A stretch of 64,000 bases of DNA from Merluccius polli (Eukaryota; Chordata; Actinopteri; Gadiformes; Merlucciidae). The first letter of the stretch is position 1. Each line of letters opens with the position of its first letter. The notes beneath the pieces were generated by a model. It was not told the DNA's origin. It made no database searches and saw nothing but the letters and a program-made list of their open reading frames with translations. Both the position numbers and the translations under genes were made by a program. The stretch is from the NCBI GenBank assembly GCA_030340625.1, contig JAOPHQ010002931.1, positions 1 through 64,000 of the forward strand, given 5' to 3'. Shown in pieces: positions 24,858 through 37,956 of the stretch.

Positions 24858-26125
24858 CTGGAGAAAGAGAGAGTGAGAGAGAACAGGGTTAGAGATGGAC
24901 TAGGATAGTGCTGACATTTGGTATGATCTCAAGCGTACCTATAAGGGACTGCAGGTTGGCTGTTGCATGACTGTTGGTGTCCTGTGAGGTTATGTAGATG
25001 TCACACACAGGCTAGACACATTTACATACAAAGCTTCCTAAAGATGTACCCAATGCCCATTAGTGAACATGCATTAGTAAATATGATTGACCTGCATTTA
25101 TATTTGCGGTGGAACCCATAATAACAAGAAGAATAGGAAGAATAAAAATAATATTAAACAATAGTAATAATGAAAAGAATAATCGATAATAATAATAATA
25201 ATAATAATAATTAAACCAACTAAAATAATTATGGCGTATAAAGTTATTCATACGTCTTTCATTGTCTCAATTTCAGGTTTTATTTGTCACATATAAAGGC
25301 ATACATGTACAACTAGCAGTAAAATGCATACTTTGCCTGCTCTTTCGATTGTGTTTAGACAATAGATTATAAAATACACAATAATTGTAAGTATAAGAGT
25401 GAACAGGTGAAATAAAATTACTAGTCTAGATAAAATAGACCAAAATAACATTTTTAAAAAATGGAATCACGATATATGAAGTTTTTATACATATATGTGT
25501 ACAGATGATGCTGTGCAACAGTATTGAATGTACAGTGCAGTATGTAGCAGCATATGGTTAAAGTGACGGTGTGCAGTATTCCACAGAGTTAGTGATAGTC
25601 TGTTATGAGAGTCTATTGTGGGCATGTGAGCATGCTGGGGGGGGCGCACATAGTCCTTTAGGCCTGGTCCTCATTCAGGAACCGTATGAAACTGGGGTAG
25701 AAGCTCTGCCTGAGCCTCTGTATTTACCAAAAGTTATCTTCCCTGACCTCAGAAGAGGCCATTGTTGGGGTGGCTGGAGTCCTGAAGGATTTTCCCCTGG
25801 CCCTGGTCCTGCACCGCTTGGCATAAATGTCCTGTAGACTGATTGGCTCATATATGTATTGGTGGGGATATCTGTAGTGAATTCCCCATGGGTGTCATGC
25901 AGTTGTCTAAAGCCCCTTTAAAAGACAAACGCATCAAATCACATATTGTACATCTTCTCTATTTCAGATAAAAATGAGTTATAATAATCCAACACATTAA
26001 GCAGCAGTGTGAAATACAACTATAAAACCTGTACCATTGTCACTCAAAAGATAAGTGACATTAGGTTTGGACATTTCTACCAGGATAGTAGAAGTAGTGA
26101 GCTCAAATAAGTCCTTGTTTTACAG

Positions 26126-26126
<1 letters not shown>

Positions 26127-26208
<82 letters not shown>
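26127..26208. repeat. (TG)n microsatellite, unit B
   Basis: About 41 pure TG repeats. Confidence 0.9.
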
Positions 26209-26210
<2 letters not shown>

Positions 26211-26605
26211 GTGGTATTGTTCTTTCCGGGATATTTTCCTGACATTTGCTTGTGGGTTAGTCTAAAGGTTCCCTTGGGGGACCTGTTGGTCAAAACATGA
26301 GCACGCTGCTGATCCTTTGCTACTGATTTGCTCTTTGCTCTTTTTCGACTTATTGTCGCCACATGGTTGCACCTATTGCTTTGTATATGATAGTCCTCCT
26401 TAAAAGTAGTTTTTTGTCTTTTTTCTTTTGTTAAGGTTTGAGAGTGACATATGTTGTGTCCAAATTATAAACAAGATTTCCAGTACAGTATAATTTACTC
26501 ATTATCGACTTTTTGATTATTAAGTATCATTTGTTTAATTTGTTAAACAAATTTGTTTAATTTGTTAATTTGTTTAATAATCTTAAATACTATAACAGAA
26601 CATTG

Positions 26606-26619
26606 CCAGCAGGCGGCAG
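26606..26619 (+). promoter_or_regulatory. Candidate CTCF motif, unit B right end
   Basis: Same 14-mer and context as at 15,580. Confidence 0.35.
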
Positions 26620-27702
26620 TGTGGCACCCTTGTTGCTTTTCTTATTAGTTCACCTTATTTTACAGGTAGATGACAGTAGTTGATGATAGTATCATAATAA
26701 CCTGCCCAGGGACTACAGATGAAAATTATCTCATTAGCTATTTACACATTTACTGATGTGGAAACTGCAAATGTTGATTTAATGTGCACTGTCCCTGGTA
26801 AATAAATAAATAGAAGAACTGCAATTTATTCATGTTAGAAAGTGCTTTTATATTATTTTCGTTATAGTGTATTGCATTCAACTCAGTGTTTCTCCATTAT
26901 TTTGCATGCTTCTTTGCATGTCATTGCAAATTGCATTCAAGCAAATTGTGTATTTCCTCCCACACATTTTGCATGGATCATCCTGTATGTATCTTGTAAG
27001 CTCTTTGAATATCCACGGGGTGCACCAATATTTAGTTTGACTCAAACAACATTTATAAAGCTTTTATTGACAGAAGTCTTCCACAAATTGACCAGAAAGG
27101 GTTCTTTTTGGAGTCTGCCTGTTTTGTGTTTTCTCAGTTTTGTCCATCTCAGACAAAGATTAATTTGTCTCAGATAACCTTGCATTAAATTGTTAGATTG
27201 GACACTCTGTTTGGATTTACCAAAGAAATGTAGTTGAAAATGTTATTTATTATATGTAATGTTATATGTAATGTTGGCTGTAGAAATAGCAACTGCATAT
27301 ATGCAGAAATAGCCTGTATGTAATATAATGCAGAACGACGGTGAGCTGCACAGCAATAGAATAGATTTAGAGCAATAATACAGTTGTGAAAGGCTAGACA
27401 CAAAATTGTGTTTGTTTAAAATTCAGCCATTTTTTACTTCATAATAATACTTTATTTCTTCATGGTTACAATTTGGATACAATTTGCCTCACAACTTTGA
27501 CATGTTTGCCTTTAGCCCATGATTTGTTTTGTATTAACACGAGTTGTTTTGCAACACTTGCGCGCTTGCTGATTTTCATTTGTATACATTCTCTTCTCTG
27601 TCTCTGTCTGTCTTTTAATATGCTGTTACCTTGGCATGGAGAGGTTACAAGGGGTACCGATATCGTCACTCTTCTGTCCTATGTTATCATGCTTCTTGGC
27701 AT

Positions 27703-27703
<1 letters not shown>

Positions 27704-27771
<68 letters not shown>
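27704..27771. repeat. (GT)n microsatellite
   Basis: About 34 pure repeats just outside the end of unit B. Confidence 0.9.
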
Positions 27772-27774
<3 letters not shown>

Positions 27775-28047
27775 CCTAGATTACATTGTTGTTGTGCATG
27801 TTTGTAACGTTTTGCTGTGGTTATTTGTCAAGCATGAGTCCAGGAATTGATCACGGACATTTAACATAATATATACGCAACATGCATTCACGCATGCGGG
27901 CGTTCACACACAAAATTATCACCAATAATAGGCAGTTGAAAGTCTACATCCTTCATATACAGATGTTAATATACAGAACTTTCACAGCTGGAATATGGAT
28001 TATGTTTTGAAGTGATGGCAATGAATATGTGTATAAATGTACTTATT

Positions 28048-28100
28048 GTAAGTCGCTTTGGACAAAAGCGTCTGCTAAATGCCCTAAATGTAAATGTAAT
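28048..28100 (+). mobile_element. Fish SINE/LINE 3' tail
   Basis: 'gtaagtcgctttggacaaaa' then 'gcgtctgctaaatg', the widespread fish retroposon tail; no body recognised upstream. Confidence 0.6.
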
Positions 28101-28139
28101 GATGCTCAATATATAAATGTAATGATGCTCAATATATGG

Positions 28140-28840
28140 TTATACTCACTTACTGTATTTCACTTCATTACTTCATTATTTATTCACACATGATCACAGC
28201 AATGAATTTTTGTTTCAGGGCTCCTAAAGATACATGCTGTGTTTATCAATCACATTGTGAATTAATCTGGCTGTTATTACACGGCTTGGCCACTAGATGG
28301 CAGGTGTGTGTATTATTATTTCCTCAAGTAGAATTGTGTTAAAATTACAAATGTCCTGTGTTATAATGTTATGACCACAGGGTTATGATGGGATGCACAT
28401 GATAACAGCATGCATTCAGGACCAGGCTGCAGGTTTAATTCCAGTAACTAAGACTTTGAGTGAATCATTTATATAAAATCTGTTTTTTACTCTTGGGGTT
28501 ATGACTTTCTAAATCTGATTTTAAAGAAGGAAAATGATGGCTGAAAATGTGAAATGATGGCTGAAACAATGGCGTACTTGTTCATGTCAAGTTGTGTTAC
28601 CTTGATAAGTGCCACAGAGCAGGGAACATTATTGTGAAATCCTATTCAGATTGCAGGACAGATATGACTCTCTGCATCACTCGGCATTAGAGAGGCACAA
28701 GATATCAAAACATCCTGTTTGCTGTTGCACGCATGAAGCCTGTTTCCCAACAACAGTTATTCATGTTTTCATGGAGTTGGTAAACGACAGCAGTGCCCCG
28801 CCGATGGCCGTGACTGCAGTGTAAAACGCGCCCACTGCCA
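28140..28840. other. No gene recognised
   Basis: Apart from the CTCF-like motif, AT-rich sequence with no splice-coherent coding signal on either strand and no repeat I could name. Confidence 0.5.
28290..28303 (+). promoter_or_regulatory. Candidate CTCF motif just right of the tandem array
   Basis: CCACTAGATGGCAG matches the CTCF core consensus at every position and lies about 630 bp beyond the array end. Confidence 0.4.
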
Positions 28841-29029
28841 TGGGAACACCATCTATCGCTGTCAACCCCCCCCCCCACCAGCCCCCCCCCCCCCCCCCTG
28901 CAGAGCGGAGGCCGGCTCAGTGTTGGCTGGGGAACACTGGGCCCGTTGTTGACATGGTGGCCTCATACCCCACAGGGGCTGACCAATTATTAGCCAGCGT
29001 TCTCTATGCACTGTGGAGTCCAGCCAACC

Positions 29030-29330
29030 AGTCAGCCAGGCAGTCAGTCAGTCAATCACAATCGGCCGGCCAGCCAGTCAGTCAGTCAGTCAACCACACA
29101 GTCAGCCAGCCAGCCATCCAGTCAGTCAGTCAACCACACAGTCAGCCAGCCAGCTAGTTAGTCAGCTGGTGGAGTCAGTCAGTCAGTCAGCTAGCCAGTA
29201 AGTCAGTCACATGGTCAGTCAGTCAGTCAGCCAACAATCCAGCCAGCCAGTCAGTAAGCCAGCCAGCCAGCTAACAGTCAGTCAGCCAGCCAGCTAGCCA
29301 GGTCGCCAGCCAGCCAGTGAGTGTGCAGGG
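29030..29330. repeat. CAGT/CAGC tetranucleotide repeat region
   Basis: Degenerate (CAGT)n and (CAGC)n blocks. The serine/glutamine-rich frames are artefacts. Confidence 0.85.
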
Positions 29331-30690
29331 GAGGAAGAAGGTTAAATAGAGCTGCCAACATGGGTCCATCTGTGTGGTTTGGCAGTGTGGCAGCAGAGGG
29401 GAGAGAGAGGGGGGGAGAGAGGGAGAGAGAGAGAGTGGGAGCATAAAGTTCCTCTTGGGTCATAGCAGAGGAGGAGCAGTGTTGCAAACCCAGCTGTGGT
29501 CCGTGTTACACGCCACAGAAGTTCACCATCTACCAATATTTTCTACTGTACTGTAGAGTTACAGTGTGTCTGCGCTGCTTTGTCTCGCATGTTGTGAAAG
29601 CGCTTTTACTTTGTCCTGTTAAGGGTTAAATAAAGGATGCACCCTCCACCTCTCCAGCAGTAAAACTTGTTCTTCTTCTTGTGTGTGTGTGTGTGTGTGC
29701 GTGTGTGTGTGTGTGTGTCCCTTGTTTATATATGTGGTGCAATCTGTATTTCACCACATGTGCACATGAATCTATACATTGTATCCATTCAAAATCACTA
29801 CCTAAAGTGTGTTAATGTTTTTTTATTAGCTTTATCTTCTGTGACTTTTATCTATTCTAGACCTCGGGTTAACCTCGTAAACGGCTGAACACTGCCTTTT
29901 GTTTAATGTGCAGCTGTGTGATGTTTCCTCATGCACAGGAAGATTAAAAGTGGATGAAAGAAAAAAGGTAAACTATAGGCCTGATTCCTCGAACTGTGTG
30001 CAAAGACTGGGACACACAGTGTCCACAAAACACTAACCTACAGGTCAGGGAAAGTAGAGCTTTGGGAGAAAAAATCATTAATAGTTCAACTCAATGACAA
30101 GTTCTGAGTCTGCTAATCTCTTACGCAACCAATACATACAAGGTAAATGGTTAATATCGACCCATTGGCTTCGGGGGAAAGGATTAGAAAACATTGCGCA
30201 GGCCTATATCTTGCAGAACACTATTTGCACCCAATAAGATTGAGGGGTTACGCAATGTTAAAGAGTTATTAGAGTCATTGATATTAAATAATGGTTCTGT
30301 TTGTGAAGGGTCAAGGGAAATCTTGAGTGAATCATTTGTGTTCTTGATTTCAGCATTTTTTCAACGTTTGCACAATTTTGGAGACATATCAACACTTTGT
30401 AAACTATGTAAGCATTATAGTATATAGTATCAAATAAAAAGAACGAGCACTACATCGGCTGTGAGGTAGTGAAATACATTTGTAATGTGGAATGACTAAA
30501 TGAATGTCTCTTCTTTATACTTTCAATCCCAGCTTCAACTCAATTCAAAATACTACATTTGTCAACATTTGTCAAACACAAAGAAAAGATAACATCTTAT
30601 ATCAGTCATACAAATTGTACACACCATAATGCTAATAATGTGCACATTGTGCTCAGACAAAAGTGCAAGAAGTGCAGAGTCAATCTATTT
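29331..30690. other. No gene recognised
   Basis: Contains a GA-rich stretch (29,398-29,440) and a GT tract (29,680-29,718); otherwise nothing with coding or RNA-gene character. Confidence 0.5.
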
Positions 30691-30697
30691 GCTGTAG

Positions 30698-30756
30698 ATT
30701 ACATTACATTACATTACATTTAGCAGACGCTTTTATCCAAAGCGACTTACAATTGA
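30698..30756 (-). mobile_element. Fish SINE/LINE 3' tail, inverted
   Basis: 'tagcagacgcttttatccaa' then 'agcgacttacaattga', preceded by (ATTAC)n; reverse complement of the tail type at 28,048. Confidence 0.6.
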
Positions 30757-30849
30757 GGAGATGGCCAACCTTTAACTTTTTCTATTTACTATTCACTGTT
30801 CTTATAGATTCTGGCATTTATAACACTTTATACCCTGTACTGTTTCTTT

Positions 30850-31115
30850 GTGTGTGTGTGTGTGTGTGTGCTGGGGATGTATTTATATGGGGGTGTGTGA
30901 CTGAGTATGTATGAGTGTGTTGCAGGTGTGTGTGGGTGTGTATTGAGGGGGCGTGTTGGTGTGTGTCATTGTGTTGGAGTGTGATCTGTGTATGTGCTTG
31001 TGCAGTGTGTGTGTTTGTGTGTGTCATGTTGGAGTGTGATCTGTGTGTGTGTGGGCGTGCGGTGGTGTGTGGTTGTGCGGTTGTGTGTGGGTGTGTGGGT
31101 GTGTGGGTGTGCGGT

Positions 31116-31142
<27 letters not shown>
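30850..31142. repeat. GT-rich low-complexity tract
   Basis: Interrupted GT repeats with TGTTGGAGTGTGATCTGTGT repeated; Cys/Val open frames are artefacts. Confidence 0.8.
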
Positions 31143-31147
<5 letters not shown>

Positions 31148-31488
31148 CTACCTGATAGCACTCCTCTGTCATCCAGTGCTCTGTGAGTCGTCCGAGGCGC
31201 TATCTGTGATCTCTTCATGCTGTCAGCCTTACCTGTTGCAACCAGTGGTGTGTGACACTTCCTTTTTACTCACCTCGGTTTTAACAAGCGGAGATAAATA
31301 TTGTTGATGACATATCATTTATACCCGCCTGGTGCACGAATATACAGAGAATCCCGAAATTGACGTTGGACATTGATAAAGGCCGGACATAACAAAAACC
31401 AAACCTTTTGAATTCATGATAAATAATACACATCCTACGTTATGGGGGAATATCGGCTAGATTGCTCCGGTGCAGTTGTTTGAAGTCA

Positions 31489-31513
31489 CCCCCCCCCCCC
31501 CCCCCCCCCCCCC
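31489..31513. repeat. Poly(C) run of 25
   Basis: Uninterrupted C run on the plus strand; length may be affected by sequencing. Confidence 0.8.
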
Positions 31514-31767
31514 TCCGAGGGGTTCTTTAATGCACCCAATGGGTGCATAACTTACCGTTTGCTGCATGCCACTTGTGTGTAATACATACAAAAGGCTACG
31601 CATAGTGTCGGTGCTCGGCTTGTCCTTCAGTGTTTCAGATTGTAGTACAAAAACATCCCCGGAGAGGAACATGAGCAGGAAGCACAGAACAGTGGCAGCT
31701 TCTTCACTTCAACCCACTCACTTTCAATGGAGGCAAGGAGAGTCAACTAACAGCAACAAACGGACGG

Positions 31768-31819
31768 ATGGATGGATGGATGGATGGATGGACGGACGGA
31801 CGGATGGATGGATGGATGG
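31768..31819. repeat. (GGAT/GGAC)n microsatellite
   Basis: Thirteen or so tetranucleotide units, GGAT with a GGAC block in the middle. Confidence 0.85.
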
Positions 31820-31964
31820 CTCTTTGTTAATCCCCAATGGGAAATCCAGGTGTTGCAGAACAGTGCCGATAAAGACAAGTGGATACCATAAATAAAGATA
31901 AGATCAACACAGTATAGTAGAGAGCACACTTTGCACTTTGGGATCCACTACACACTACAGGCTC

Positions 31965-32335
31965 TGAGGTGGTGGAGCTGAGCTGATGGAACTGAGGTGG
32001 AGGAGCTGTGGTGGAGGGGCTGAGGTGGAGGAGCTGAGGTGGAGGGGCTGAGGTGGGGGAGCTGAGGTGGAGGGACTGAGCTGATGGAAATGATGTGGGG
32101 GAGCTGAGCTGATGGAAATGATGTGGGGGAGCTGAGCTGATGGAGCTGAGGTGGAAGGACTGAGGTGGAGGGGCTGAGGTGGAGGAGCTGAGGTGGAGGG
32201 ACTAAGGTGGAGGAGCTGAGGTGGAGGAGCTGAGCTGATGGAAATGATGTGGGGGAGCTGAGGTGGAGGGACTGAGGTTGAGGGACTGAGGTGGAGGAGC
32301 TGAGGTGGAGGAGCTGAGGTGGAGGAGCTGAGGTG
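31965..32335. repeat. Purine-rich minisatellite, unit GAGCTGAGGTGGAGG
   Basis: About 25 imperfect 15-bp units. Because the unit is a multiple of three, Pro/Ser/Leu frames of more than 160 codons stay open on the minus strand; these are not genes. Confidence 0.85.
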
Positions 32336-32339
32336 GTCT

Positions 32340-34722
32340 GTCTGTTGAGCAGCTGAGGAAACAGCCGGCCCCAGTGGGCGTGTGGACGGGGAACAATGTG
32401 AGATTGTTGTCGCCAGCGGCGGCGGCCGGGGAGAGACACGCTGGAAGAGGGGGAGCAGGAGAGAGAACACAGTGGAATTTTACCAGGTCACGCTTATGTA
32501 AGAGGGACTGTCACCCGCCGCAACAAACATGGGATGTATGAGTGAGGGGGAGAGAGAGAGGGAGAGATAGAGAGAGCGAGAGAGAGGGGGGGGGGGGAGG
32601 AGATGGTGAACCAGAGGGCGAGAGAAATAGAGAAAGGCTGGGAGAGAAAGACAAAGAAAGAGAAAGAGAGAGAGAGGGAGGGAGGGAGGCAGACTGACAG
32701 GAGGAAGTGACTAATGAAGAGTCAGTGAAAGAGGTTTGACTGTAAATAAGAAACACGAGGGCAAATGAGTGGGCAGAGAACAAAACAAAATCAATGAATA
32801 AAAGTAAAGGTCTTGGAGGAATTGTTTGTGTGACACTTTGCCCTTTAATCGCTCTGTTTCTCTTCTTTTTCTTTTGTCAAACTCCTCTCTGAACTCTGCC
32901 ATGTTCCGGCGGCCCTGGGTGTGAGTCACAGTGCGGGTGAGCGGATGAGTGGATGAGTGGATGTTGGCTTTATTCAAGCAAGGTGCGTCTTCCACCCGCT
33001 CTGACTCAAATAATTGCCTCCCCCTGAAGACAGACAGGACGCAGCATCTGCTGTGTAGAATAAAAGAGCAATAGGGGGTGAAGAGGAGGTTGTGTGTGCG
33101 TGTGCGTGTGTGTGTGTGTGTACGTGTGTGTGTGGGGGGGGGGTGGTGGTAGTGAGAAGAGGAGGTCTGTTTTTAGAAAAGCATGCCAGCTGCCTCAGAC
33201 AAGTCTGACCCCCGGGGTGTCTGCCTCTCTAAGCACAGGTTAGGAACTGCACCCACCCGCCCCCCCCCACCCACACACCCAGTTATTTCAGGGAACCCGT
33301 CTCTGTCAACAGTCATTTCCCCTTATCGCGTCTTAGCACCACCCGCTTATTTATGTTAGGGGATTCAGTGACGTTTATTGGATGAATTTTTGCAAAGCTG
33401 GCGCAGTTAAAGGACGCCGTTTGCTGCGTTCCAAAAATAATAATGATTTAGTGGCTCAGTTGTCGTTTCAGCTTCGGGATGATCTCAGGTATGAGACCAA
33501 ATAACATTCCAAATCTTTGTTGGCTGTGATTTTGTTTTGTTTTGTTGAACAATCGACTGCAGTGTTCGCCGTTAGGCTAAAGTGGATGGGCTGACCATCG
33601 TAGCCCTGCCAGCGTTCGCATCCACTCTCTCACGCCAGCAGAAGAGAGTGCAGCTCTATGATTAAGCTGATCCTTCTATTACTGGACCCTGCATGTTTCC
33701 AGCGGCCACCGGTGAGCTCTGGGATGTAGGTCAGGCCCGGTGCCGTTTCCAGCTTCTCATTATGACTGCTTGACAGTATATCACTATTTCAATTATTTTG
33801 AGTGGCTCGGGGCCGTTGCAGAAGCAGGAGGAGAGGGAGGAACCGCAGAGAGGGAGGCATCAGAGAGAAGGACACATAGAAGGAGTTGGTTGTTATCATT
33901 ATGTCGTCTTGACTACCATTCTTTAGCAGCCTTGTAGGCTATTTAAGATGCCTTGTGGCTAACATCAAGAGCACCATATATTTTAATTTTAATATGCATT
34001 GCATACCAGGTTCATGACAATACAGTAATCTGAATTGTTGCGTGATTGTACTAAATAGTCTAAATGGTACTCTCAATGAAAGTTTTTTGGGAAACCAGTT
34101 TTTTTCAAATGGAGTGTGACAGGATTGTCACACATTGGGTTCAAATTTGACTACCGGTATGTTTATGTATGCAAAGGCGGCAGCTGATGTATATGCAAAT
34201 ACATGATTCATCAAAACAAACGAATTCGACTAGGCGATTCAGTTTGCAAATTCCAAGTTAAGATATTCATATTTTGTTTCTATATTTTTAATATATACAT
34301 ATCTTTTTTTTTAATACCAAATACATATGAATACAAAGAGTCTTTGTAAACATCTGCCTTCCGTGCCTCTATTGCGTTTTTATGCTCGCACATGACTCAG
34401 TTTACACTCTTGAGACACGGGGGTTTTGCGTCACTGGTGACCCTACAGGAAAATCCACATTGCAGTACTCCTCCAGGCGAGTGACAATAGCACTCAACAC
34501 CATTATCATACGTTGGAAATAGCCCTCATCTTGACGACTTAGCGCTGCAGAATAGTGCTGGCGTACCAAGACCCTGCAGTCCCTGATTGACCGCCCCCCA
34601 CCCCTCGGGAGGGGGGGGTGGGACATCTGCATCTACTGAAGAATAAGCTCTCGTGAAGAACAAACCGCTGTATTTCATCTGCTGGTAAGGTCCAGTTGCA
34701 GACTTGGCATGCTCTATCCACA
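32340..34722. other. No gene recognised; purine tracts
   Basis: A GA-rich stretch at 32,540-32,695 and short GT/G runs near 33,090-33,150. The sequence around 33,290-33,540 is more complex and could be conserved non-coding DNA, but nothing proves it. Confidence 0.4.

Positions 34723-34773
<51 letters not shown>
34723..34773. repeat. (CTGT)n microsatellite
   Basis: About 12 pure units. Confidence 0.9.
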
Positions 34774-34775
<2 letters not shown>

Positions 34776-35078
34776 CAGTACAGTATCTCTCTGGGTCTAA
34801 ATTGAGTGGATTACAAGGAGTGTAAACACAGACTGAACACACTTCTGCAACTCTAGACCCCCCCCCCCCCCCTGTGATGATTGACAACCTGTAAGTCCAT
34901 CACGACTCCTCCTGTCTTTGGGGGGCGGGGTGGTAGTGAGTTGAGGAGGTGTGTGTGGGGGGGGGGGGAGGTTTGCGTGTGAAGATGCTGGGCGCCCTCT
35001 CGACTGTAAACCTTAAATCAGGCCTCCCTTCAATTTCAAAACACCTGTATCTGACTCACTCTAATCACACACCTCCTG

Positions 35079-35208
<130 letters not shown>

Positions 35209-35452
35209 AGGCAAGGAGGCAGGCACACACACCAGAGAGAGAGAGACAGAAAAACAGAAACAGAAAGAGAAATGTATGTCAGCTAACCTGCTGACAAACA
35301 GTTTATTTTAAAGTGTAATATATTATTTTCTATAACTATATAGATGGTGAGACGAAGAGAGATATTTTCAAATCTTTTGTGCATTCATTACCTAGTACAT
35401 GTTACTCGGAACTAAGACCATTCAGTAATAGCCTCAGAATTTTTTGATCTAG

Positions 35453-36440
35453 TTTGAATTGTGCCACAAATTACACATGTGATGTTTGTCAATTTAAAAG
35501 ATATTTTGCAAGTCAAGAAAGTTGCAGTTTGTTGTAAAACTGTTAGTATAACAGTTATAACAGTTAGTATAAAGGCCTTTACACACCGGGGGCGTGACGA
35601 ATAAACGACACGAAAATGCGAAATACTCGCATGTGAATATTTTCATACCGGCAGCGATGCGAATTTGCGACAGTTGCAACAATTGTTAAATAAAAGGTTT
35701 GAAAAGATTCGCTCCAGCACATTCTTCAGAAAAAATGATGGATTCAACATCACCCAGTGATGATGATCTTGTCCTAGCCCTCCTCACTCGACAAAAGAAG
35801 GAGATTTTGGGTACATCACAAATCTAAAAGGTAGAGAAAGAGAAGGAGGATTCCACTGTCTCATCCAGGAGCTGAAGCTCTGCCACGGCCGGTTCCAGGA
35901 CATATTGTAGGATATCCGTTGGACAGTTTGAGGTCCTTCTGGGGACGCTAGCGCCTTTATCAAATAATACAGGGTGATGAGAAACACAAACAATCAACAG
36001 GTCCGCCGTTGTCGTGACGTAACGTGCGTTCCGCACAGCGTGATTGGTTGATGCCTTTATTCGCTGTGCAAAAGCTCAGAAAAATTGACCTCCTTCCGAA
36101 AAAAAATGACGTCGCTTTTTCGCCGCGTAATATTCGCTCTCTGTGTGAAAGTACTCACGTCAAAAACAACAGTTCGGAAAAATATATTTACGTACGAATT
36201 GATCGCACGAAAAAAACTCCCCCTTAAGACTGTGAAAATACGTAATTAGAAAAACACACCCAAAAGTTGCGTAAACACATTAACACAGCGCCTGTGTGTT
36301 GTAACGGGTCTTGCTCGTTCTTTCGCTTCCCAGCTGATAAAGGGACCGGGAGTCGCTGGATAAAACGCATCGGGTCAGACAGATGTTGGTGTTGGAGACG
36401 AGAGATGTAGTATACTGAGCGGTTTCACACAACGTGGAAG
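35453..36440. mobile_element. Inverted-repeat element with THAP-like frame, copy 1 (interrupted)
   Basis: Left terminus TTTGAATTGTGCCACAAATT matches the element at 43,978. 'agactgtgaaaatacg', 'cccaaaagttgcgtaa' and 'gtaacgggtcttgctcgtt' continue the match after 36,227. The gap is filled by a Harbinger-like insertion. The right terminus is not found. Confidence 0.6.
35573..36155 (+). mobile_element. Decayed PIF/Harbinger-type transposon fragment
   Basis: Starts GGCCTTTACACACCGGGGGC and ends near CTCTCTGTGTGAAAGTAC, an imperfect inverted pair. Shifting frames show pieces of the Harbinger transposase N-terminal region: MMDSTSPSDDDLVLALL at 35,736, RFWVHH, then GFHCLIQELKLCHGRFQD and SVGQFEVLLGTLAP. 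Stops and frameshifts separate them and the catalytic part is missing. Confidence 0.6.
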
Positions 36441-36497
36441 TAGTGGAAGAGGTGTCATATCCAACCCCCCCCCCACACACACACACACACACTCACT

Positions 36498-36556
36498 ATG
36501 TAAAGCGCTTTGGGTGTCTTGAAAAGCACTATATAAATGAAATTATTTATTCAAAT
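36498..36556 (+). mobile_element. Fish retroposon 3' tail
   Basis: 'tgtaaagcgctttgggtgtc' then 'gaaaagcactatataaatg', a very common fish retroposon end. Confidence 0.5.
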
Positions 36557-36699
36557 GTTACCGAAAAATAATGCACACCTCTCCAGCCAATCAGAATCAA
36601 GTATTCACCCGGGCTGTGGTATAAAGTAGATATTATGCATAGACTTTTGTGTGCTCAGTGGATGTGTGTCTGTCTGTAGACAGTGGATGTGTGTGTTTG

Positions 36700-36750
36700 T
36701 GTGTTTGTGTTTTGAGTGTGTGTGTACATGCATGTACATGTGTGGATGTC

Positions 36751-36785
<35 letters not shown>

Positions 36786-36865
36786 AAAGAGAGAGAGCGA
36801 GCTTGTGCGCGTGTATGTCTCATGCAAATGTGTGTGAGACGAGGGATTAGTTATGCGTGTGTCGC

Positions 36866-36902
<37 letters not shown>

Positions 36903-36911
36903 TGCGTGTCC

Positions 36912-36943
<32 letters not shown>

Positions 36944-36950
36944 AGCGCGC
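36700..36950. repeat. GT-rich microsatellite cluster
   Basis: Three GT tracts separated by short unique sequence; Cys/Val or His/Thr frames are artefacts. Confidence 0.85.
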
Positions 36951-37914
36951 ACGTTGCAAGGGCCGTGTGCTGAGTGTAAAGTGGATGGTTGACTCCAGTG
37001 GAATGCAGCGCTGACTCAGTGTGTCTGTCAGCCGCGGCTATGTTCCCTCTGTGGACTCATTCACACTGTGGAGCCTTCCACAGGCAGCCTGTTGCCTCAT
37101 GTTGGACTTCCGGCGACTGTCCTGGAATTTCAGGGAAATGAAATCCAGGAAGTCCGGAAATGCGGTCTTGTTTGGGTTCAGACTCCAGAAACCGTTGATA
37201 CACAGTTCGAAATAGTACAACAAATACAACTCGTGTGGAACGTGTGCTAATAATAAATGAAGCAGTTTAGTTGTTTAGACATTTTGGAGTATACAAACTC
37301 CAACCAACCTTTAAGCCCACAGTATGGGCATGTGCATCTATTTTATTTAAAAACTCAATGGTCCATTTAAATGCGTTCACATTCACCAAAGTTAATCATT
37401 TCTTCGATGGAAACTTTCCAGTGTGGTCTGCAGTGCTCTAACACAGTGCTTTTAAAGGCCCTTTTTTCTGCAGTATTGGGTGTTGACATAAGTTAGATGG
37501 GTGCCCATGACGCTGACTGACTGGCGCTACAATATAATGATAACTGTTGTTCCAGGAGAACAGCCTTTGTCTCCGTCCTACCCACACACACACACGCACG
37601 CATACACACACACGCACACGCACACACACAAACACTGCCCCAGACATACTTGTAAGTGTAAGTGTGTGTGTGTGTGTGTGTTCTGTCTGCTACCCACCTG
37701 CTCTTCTTTTCACTTCCTGTTCGACCTCTAAATGTTCTGCCAAAAGGAAATCGGATGTTTTTGTAAAGAAACCTCATGAAACAGCATGTCAGCAGCAATT
37801 GTCAAGACTTGACTGATGACTAGAATTAAATTTGATGTGATAATTCCTAACAGACAGATGGTCATAGATGGATACGTACGGGTCTATCTTTCTAGAGGAC
37901 GAATGAGCAACACA

Positions 37915-37954
<40 letters not shown>
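37915..37954. repeat. (TA)n microsatellite
   Basis: About 19 TA repeats. Confidence 0.9.

Positions 37955-37956
<2 letters not shown>

Larger units (their letters stand above)
16676..27662. repeat. Tandem duplication unit B (ODAD1-like 5' exons + tas1r3 copy B)
   Basis: About 11.0 kb, the last unit of the array. Similarity to the unit end stops at 'ggggtaccgata' near 27,662, where the sequence becomes unique. At the internal junctions the same point reads 'ggggtactgatag' and continues into the ODAD1-like intron. Confidence 0.85.

Noticed and set aside
29013..29201. Ser/Gln/Val-rich plus-strand frames
   Set aside because: Translation of CAGT/CAGC tetranucleotide repeats.
29386..29400. miR-34-like string GGCAGTGTGGCAG
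   Set aside because: Departs from the miR-34 mature sequence after the seed region and lacks a hairpin partner.
31948..32470. Pro/Ser-rich frames of 163-171 codons
   Set aside because: Products of the 15-bp minisatellite.
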